64,000 nt of DNA from Scalesia atractyloides (lineage: Eukaryota; Streptophyta; Magnoliopsida; Asterales; Asteraceae), in contig CAMTDV010000027.1 in NCBI GenBank assembly GCA_947069175.1, positions 37,523,369 to 37,587,368 on the forward strand, given 5' to 3'. This document shows, one piece after another, positions 58,061 through 64,000 of the stretch. Under the pieces are notes generated by a model. It had not been told where the DNA came from, made no database searches, and saw nothing but the letters and a program-made list of their open reading frames with translations. Position numbers and translations under genes: made by a program. Positions within the stretch are counted from its first letter, which is position 1. Each line of letters begins with the position of its first letter.

Positions 58061-58983
58061 GAGTAAAGTTCTATTTTACTCCATGTGGTTTAGTCTAACT
58101 ATATACTTTTATCTAATAGTTTTAATTTGATTTTTTTGCTCCTTGTGGTTACTCAATTGGTTCAATATATTCCCTAGCTTACACTCACACCCTTATTGAT
58201 TTTTTATAAGGGCAAACAAGTCTTTTTACGTAGGGTGTATGGTGTAGGTTTAAGTTACTTAATTTATTAGTTAAATTTTCAATAAACTCTAATTACATAT
58301 ATAATATGTATACGTAAAAACTGGATATACCCAATTGCCTTAATCTAATTTCCTATTAAAATATGCAAATATTTTTACATGTATATTTAGCAAAGTGTCC
58401 TATTAAAGATTCATGGTAAATGAGTACTCATTTTCCTTTATCTAATTTTCTTTTGACATATGTAAATCTTTTTATGTGACACACAAAACTGTGACATAGT
58501 GTAGTTGGTACTAGTTGAAAGGTGATATATACTCAAGAAAATTGTCTTTTCACATTATAAAATTTAGGGTATGTTTGGCATGGAGCTTTTAGGAGCTTCT
58601 AGCTTTAAGCTTTTAAAAAACTCCTACTTAATAAAAAGTCTTGTTTGGTTGAAGGAGCTTGAAACTTTTAGGTTAGAAGATTGAAACTTTTGGTTAAACA
58701 CTCCTACTAGTAGCATTTAAAATGAGCTACAAGCTTTTAGGGAAAAAATTACTGTTTTAACCTCTAAAGACAATGAGTTTTTAATGCACCAACTTTTAAA
58801 ATTTTTTTCTAAAGATAACGAAAAAATAAAATTCTTAGTTATCTTTTAAACAAATTCTTTAATTATATATACACGATCTTCGTATGCTGTTGTTCACATA
58901 TGCTCTTCTTCGATAGTCCCCTTCATCACCGATTTTCTGACCATGTTATATTTATTTGAGAAAGAACTTATATATATATATCT

Positions 58984-59030
<47 letters not shown>

Positions 59031-59849
59031 CATTTAGTATTATGTTTTTTTAGTTATGTCCATTTTGGTCATTTTATACATTTTATTAAAAGCTCCAGCT
59101 TACTCTGACACCTAAATATATCTAAAAAGCTAAAGCTACCAGTTACCAGTTTTCAGCCACCAACTACTTTTACCAAACATGCCTTTAATAACAAATAACA
59201 GTTAGTATTATTCATTAACATACAATAACTAAAGTGTTTTTTTGGTGTATATAATTTTATTTATTCATATACGAAGTTATAATTAAAACAATCAGATTTT
59301 GACAAAAAGTTTGAAATCTCCATGTATTATACAAAATCAAAGCATATGATTTTAACAACTTTGAACGTATATAAGTCGAAACACGATCAAACTAACTACA
59401 ACATGGATCCATAAAGAACACAGAAAAAAATCGAATGAGAAGAACGCATAAATTATCCGAATTTGTTGTAGAAAATCAGAAATAATTGTTCGACCACGCT
59501 TTAATGTTATCTATACTTCAATTTGCAGGAATCTCGTGAACGCTAAAAATATATACTTCAATCCTCAGGAACCCTAAAAACCTCCATAACGTGAAAGTCA
59601 CCTGATCGTTTGATCGATATAGAATTTGAAGGGTTTTGGGGGTTTATGAACTTAAAGGGCAATAGACAAAACTACCCATATGCAAAAAAATCTTGCTTGG
59701 CCTTGATAAAAAAAATCAATATGGAGGATATAAGTGTAAGATAAAAGAATGAACCAATTAGGTAACCACAAGCAGCAAAAGCCAAAATAAAACTATTGAG
59801 GCAAGTGGATATTTAAACCAAAAAAAAGGAACAAAGTAGAACTTTACTC
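58061..59849. mobile_element. Mutator-like element (non-autonomous), 1789 bp, 9-bp TSD
   Basis: Perfect 9-bp duplication TAAACTCTA at 58052-58060 and 59850-59858. Terminal inverted repeats start GAGTAAAGTT and extend about 190 bp with divergence: left to about 58240, right from about 59650, sharing TTGTGGTTACYYAATTGGTTC and the TTTTTTATMARGGCMAR block. Long TIRs with a 9-bp TSD define the Mutator superfamily. No transposase is encoded. Confidence 0.88.
58567..59184. mobile_element. MITE nested in the Mutator-like element
   Basis: Terminal repeats GGGTATGTTTGG (left) and, inverted, AGGCATGTTTGG (right), flanked by TTA on both sides (58564-58566, 59185-59187), fitting PIF/Harbinger. An hAT element with a decayed 8-bp TSD is the alternative. 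An internal (CA)n(TA)n tract lies at 58984-59030. Repeated AGCTTTTAGGAGCTTCTAGC text gives strong internal secondary structure. Confidence 0.6.
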
Positions 59850-59858
59850 TAAACTCTA

Positions 59859-61692
59859 ATACTAACAGTCCAATAACCTTCATTATCCGCATGAAAACAA
59901 TAGCTCAAAAATGATCCATATATCAAACTCACATCCACAACTTTATACAACATAAATAAATTTACACAAATAAATTTATGCCCATTTGAACTTAATGGTG
60001 TGAATTTACACAGATAAATTTAGCTAGACGGGTCGGTTTAGTTTTGGGTCGAACCCACAAAAACATTTAGCTAAACGGATTATGTTTGTGTCAACTTGAC
60101 GGGTTCAGGGGTTGATTGTTTAACACATTTAGTTATTTATTTTGAAATGTGTTTATGTAATAACATAAACTATTTTATGTTTAAAAGAATATGTAAATTT
60201 AGAACTTTAAAGTTTTAATATGCGAAAAAAAAACTCTTAGGGGTTAAACAGGTTGTATTTGTGTCAGCCCATAAACGCAATTGTTGACCCACCTTTTTAC
60301 AGCCCATTTGAACTTTGAACCACAACAGCCAAACATATAATCGCGATATAGTGGACCAAATGTAAAACCTGTGCTTTAGATATAAACATTATGACTTGAG
60401 CATAGACGAGAAAATGCAGGAACATCAACAATACAAAACTTGACAATTAATTTGAACAATTACTCAACAGCAGCATCAACCATCTCCATTGTCAACAGAA
60501 AAAAAAACAAGCATAAATATAATTCTGTTGACCCAATCCAGCCCAAATCATTGGCCCAACCCAGAAGCCCAGTACATGAACAACAATTAATCAAAATATA
60601 AATAAATAGATCATGCTGATAAAAGTTTATAAAATAATAAACGAATAACAATTACAAAAGTTTTTGTAAACAAGCATAAGAAAGAATGAACAAATAGAAC
60701 AGCAATGTGATTGTCCATCCAGGAAAGAAATTTAACAATGTAATTTTTTTTTGAAATGTATGATAATAATAACAACAACAACAATAATAATGCACGAGCT
60801 CATATGTCACAACTAGGATTCACTCAACACTCACTGTCTAGGCGAATGCAGATCCTTCCACTAACATGAATAACATATGCTTGCATAGATATCAGGTCTC
60901 CAACAACTAACATAAAATAATTGCAGATATCAAGATGTCTTCAGAATGGTGGTAATACAATTAGTTGAGTTGTAGTTGGTAAATCTTTAAATACCATGTT
61001 GTCAACATGAAAGAACTAATCCGAATTTAGAAAACTTGAGAAATCAAGAATCCTAATGTATTAACACCCAAGACAAACCAAAACTTATTAGTGTTTATAC
61101 GATAAATTACAAAGAACAAATCTTGGCAAGAACTCTGACAAACCAGGTGTGAGATGCTAGAGAGGACACAAAAGATATAGCTTCAAAGTTGTAATTTGTA
61201 TCAAAAGTTGTACCATACGATAAGACAACCTGCTATGGCGCGCCAACAAGGGGCCTCGGAAATCCTACTATTATTTATGGAAATAAAATCAGTTAATTTG
61301 AAACCTATATATGAACCACAATGATAATTTACAAAATGCATTGTATCTTCATTATATTAAACTACTAAGTTTAGAAATTTGTTAAACACAATAATAATTC
61401 ATGTTCAAGCTTAGTAATACAAGTGAATTGCAAAGTTGATCTAATAGTTCAACAAGTTTTCGACAAACAATATATACTAGTGAACAGCAAAGTTGATCTA
61501 CTAGTTCAACAAGTTTTCGACAAACAAAATATATTAGATTAGCTTGCATAGATAACCATGCTTTTGACTAAATTTGAGAAGGTCAATTAACTGATGCTAT
61601 AAACAAACTGATATTTCAAATAAATACAAAATATGCAACGAAAAAGTTAAAATAACAAAATATACATAGATAATTGAAATATTTAAAACAGA
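59859..61692. other. Intergenic region 3' of the amidase gene
   Basis: AT-rich; no ORF or domain supported. A direct repeat lies at 61425-61530 (TTCAACAAGTTTTCGACAAA occurs twice, 61448 and 61506). A (AAC/AAT)n tract is near 60768-60790. The frame at 60460-60651 is not supported. Confidence 0.5.
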
Positions 61693-63303
61693 TTACACCT
61701 GATCCTTAATTGCAGGAGGCTTTCTGAAGTTAGTTGCCTGCTCAAACCCATAGGCAATCTCTATCAATGTTGGCTCTGAACCCGTTAAACCTCCAAAGCA
61801 AATACCAAAAGGACCCCCATTTTTATCATACCCAGCTGGCACGCTGATTCCCGGATATCCCCCAATCGCAAGAACGCTGGAACCGTTTGAATATGGCGTT
61901 ACTAGTGCATCCAGTTTGTTATCATTCATCAACTTCTCAAACCCATATTTTGATGCTTTTGCTAAATTCATTAATGCTTCCTTCTCTAACTTGCCTAAAC
62001 CATTGGTTTCCTGAGCTGCCAAAAACACATCTTGTGGATAGTCACTGATCCTTTCCTGCAATATAATACAATGGTGATTAATTTACAGGTCCTTGAAGAA
62101 CCATTCTTTAATAATAATGTTTTCTTGTAACCATGAAAACTAGTTACTGCTACCCAATGGGATCAACAAAAATGCAGCTTGCGCTGGCAAGTGGTCGTCA
62201 AGGGGGGTTAAACACAGGAAAATTGTGGAAGTATAGGCAGGGGGGCGACCCCCCGAACTTTTCGCTCAATAGTGTTATATATGTAGTTTCCGTATAGAAA
62301 TTGTTGGGTATATACGTTTTCGACCCCCCGGTTCTATAGAAATTTTTGAGTATATACGTTTTCGACCCCTCGTCGGAAACGTCAAGCTTCGCCACTGAGT
62401 ACAGGGACTCCGGTGCTTGCCACTGCACCGCCCCCATAAAAGATTATTCTGTAATCATAATAGTCAAGGTCAACTGGTCAAGGTGTGATCTTTACTTACC
62501 AAATCGGCATATTTCTTATTAAAGGCTATGACATCTGATAAAGATCTCACGGGCGAAGTCACAAGATTCTTTAAATATGCATTCAAGGCCAACTTGAATT
62601 CTGCTGATACTGCTATATCTTCACCGTTGAACATTGAAATAATACGGTTGAAATTGATGATTTCCAAATTTTCTATCAGGATAGCCCCATTTTGCCTTGT
62701 TTCAAGCAAAAACTAGATTTTAGGGATGAAAGAAAAACAAAAGACAAAAGGTGGTCTGAATGTTTACCTTAATATATCAAAATGTTTCTTAAACTTATTC
62801 AGGGTTTCGGTATCGTTACCAAAGCCGAAGTATGGATAAGCCCTCAATATCCCTAATCTCTTTCCTTTGAGTCCACCCAATTTTAGGTGCTTTAAATAAC
62901 CACCCTTGGGAATATACTTTAAAGCTTTTCTGGTTGCAGCTGGATCATTTGTATCAAAACCCACAATGGCATCAAGAACATACACAGCATCTGCAACAGT
63001 TCTACACATCGGTCTGTCTTCACCACGATTTAAACAAAGTTAGCAAAGATAAATGGAAGGCGAGAACGTATATTTTAGACTCACATACCCAACTGTGTCC
63101 TGCCTAGGGGAAACGGGAATGACTCCTGCTCGGCTTGTGAGGCCTGCGGTGGGTTTAATCCCGACAACTGAGTTGGCACTTGAAGGACATAGGATTGATC
63201 CATCTGTTTCTGTGCCCAAAGATACAGTAACCATGTTTGTTGCAACTGATATAGCCGATCCGGTGCTTGAACCACATGGATTAAGAGTTGCTACATATGG
63301 GTT
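61693..63303 (-). CDS. Amidase (amidase-signature family), 3' half of gene, four exons
   Basis: Exons on minus: 63303-63089, 63013-62768, 62695-62500, 62055-61693 (215, 246, 196 and 363 nt), all with GT-AG introns whose phases fit, giving 339 codons to the TAA. The first exon opens after a TTGTGCAG acceptor with NPYVATLNPCGSSTGSA (cis-Ser motif) and LGTETDGSI, which holds the nucleophilic Ser of the Ser-cisSer-Lys triad. The catalytic Lys lies in upstream exons beyond 64000. The later exons carry MCRTVADAVYVLDAIVGFD, the ADL/ERISDYPQDV exon join, and the C-terminal block GGYPGISVPAGY and FGICFGGLTGSEPTL. Plant members of about 500 aa are related to GatA and hydrolyse amides; substrate unknown. 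The predicted phases are intact, so it may be functional. The upstream intron exceeds 690 bp. Confidence 0.85.
62130..62430. repeat. Repeat-derived insert in the third visible amidase intron
   Basis: Two tandem copies of a unit with GTATATACGTTTTCGACCCC (62310, 62352) preceded by GGCGACCCCCCGAAC and followed by AGCTTCGCCACTG. GC-rich and unlike the rest of the intron. Superfamily not determined. Confidence 0.5.
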
Positions 63304-64000
63304 CTGCACAAACTCAAAAAATCTTTTCAAGGATTTACACGATAGTAACCAAGTTTCCCATACGTCACTCAACTTTCTTTCTTGTGAAATTCCATTATAA
63401 ATGTAAAAAAAAAAAACAAAGAAGCGGAGCAAATGACACATATATGAATATTGGTTACTATTTAACTATTATTTATTTTCCCACTTTAACTTAAATCGAA
63501 CATTTATGAAATTTGGTTATTATTTAGTAAAAAAATAATCTTTCACTATTATCTCCTACATCAAGTTAAGTTGAGAAAAATCATCACTAAATATATAGTA
63601 AGCAAGATGCATATATGTTTTATATACCTTAAATAATTTTAAAAATTAAATACTAATAAAAAATTCACAAAATTAAATACTAAAGAAATGAAAAAAACAA
63701 CACTTTGAATATTTAACATATTAGAGCAGCCACATCGCAATGTTCGTAGTGGTGGTGAAAAATCCGGACGAAGGGAGAAAGCAGACGACGAAGCTTGAGG
63801 AGCTGAGACATTTAAATAAAAAGGAAAAGGAGGTGATTGGGTGGATAATGAGGTAGAAATTTGGAGTGGTTTAGTGTTTGAGGAAAAAGTGAGGATTGTA
63901 ATAATGTGGCATACATGTTAATGTTGCAAGTCAGGATTTTGGAGGAGGTCCACTGTTGTGGATGCACTTATGCTTTGAATATTTAACTATATCTTATCTT
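63304..64000 (-). other. Amidase intron, continues beyond the window
   Basis: No amidase exon is recognisable here; the expected upstream exon motif does not appear. It holds a T-rich tract upstream of the acceptor (63400-63420 on minus) and a Harbinger-type MITE. Confidence 0.55.
63724..63967. mobile_element. PIF/Harbinger-type (Tourist-like) MITE, 244 bp
   Basis: Terminal repeats GAGCAGCCACATCGCAATG and, inverted, GTGCATCCACAACAGTG, flanked by TTA (63721-63723 and 63968-63970). No coding sequence. Confidence 0.65.

Noticed and set aside
63053..63400. Plus-strand frame of 115 codons
   Set aside because: Antisense shadow of the amidase exon 63089-63303.

Overview
This is a plant nuclear segment. 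Evidence: spliceosomal GT-AG introns, LTR retrotransposons with tRNA-iMet primer sites and 5-bp target-site duplications, Mutator and Harbinger-type DNA elements, and a multi-exon amidase gene. AT-rich intergenic DNA and LTR families starting TGTAACGCC or TGTCACACCC suggest a large, repeat-rich dicot genome; Asteraceae is my guess from general familiarity, not something the window proves. At least 80 percent is nested transposable-element DNA.

Layout, left to right. 1-5719: a non-autonomous (LARD-like) Ty3/gypsy-type element with two near-identical LTRs, PBS and PPT but no gag/pol (call this LTR family A). 5727-10364: a decayed LINE split by a 3.24-kb solo LTR (TSD AGTAT). 10365-12401: a minus-strand LTR (family X). 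12402-13598: the 3' end of a copia element. 13599-21218: stacked minus-strand LTRs, one being a family A LTR (15036-18982) split by a plus-strand family A solo LTR (15984-17968, TSD ACCTG). 21219-27201: a 4.46-kb minus-strand LTR plus a non-coding internal part. 27202-29024: another family A LTR, cut off by an Athila-like element (29025-34371, minus strand) that keeps only a broken env-position ORF. 34384-35327: a second family X LTR fragment. 35328-37900: low-repeat DNA carrying a small two-exon gene for a secreted cysteine-rich peptide. 37901-44482: a decayed minus-strand copia element split by a solo LTR (40445-42713, TSD TTTAT; family Y) full of tRNA-like modules. 44483-54987: a large Athila-type Ty3/gypsy element on the minus strand (gag, protease, RT, RNase H, integrase, env-position ORF, 3' LTR), truncated at its 5' end by a second family Y LTR at 54988. 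55330-57505: gene and TE fragments (fasciclin-like, copia gag). 58061-59849: a Mutator-like element with a perfect 9-bp TSD and a nested MITE. 61693-63303: the 3' half of an amidase-family gene on the minus strand, the only clear conserved host gene.

The most unusual signals are inside the LTRs, not in the genes. (1) Several LTR families carry clusters of GC-rich imperfect palindromes, often just upstream of the TATA box; the palindrome sequence is shared between two sites of one element but differs completely between elements. (2) Family A LTRs have a gene-like leader with GT-AG intron-like segments; in the LARD copies one 741-bp segment is missing exactly at its predicted splice junctions. 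(3) Family Y LTRs hold tRNA-like Pol III A/B-box modules. (4) The Athila element has an internal U3-like promoter, a predicted 5' UTR intron and a splice acceptor directly abutting the ATG of its env-position ORF. All coordinates and alignments were read by eye.
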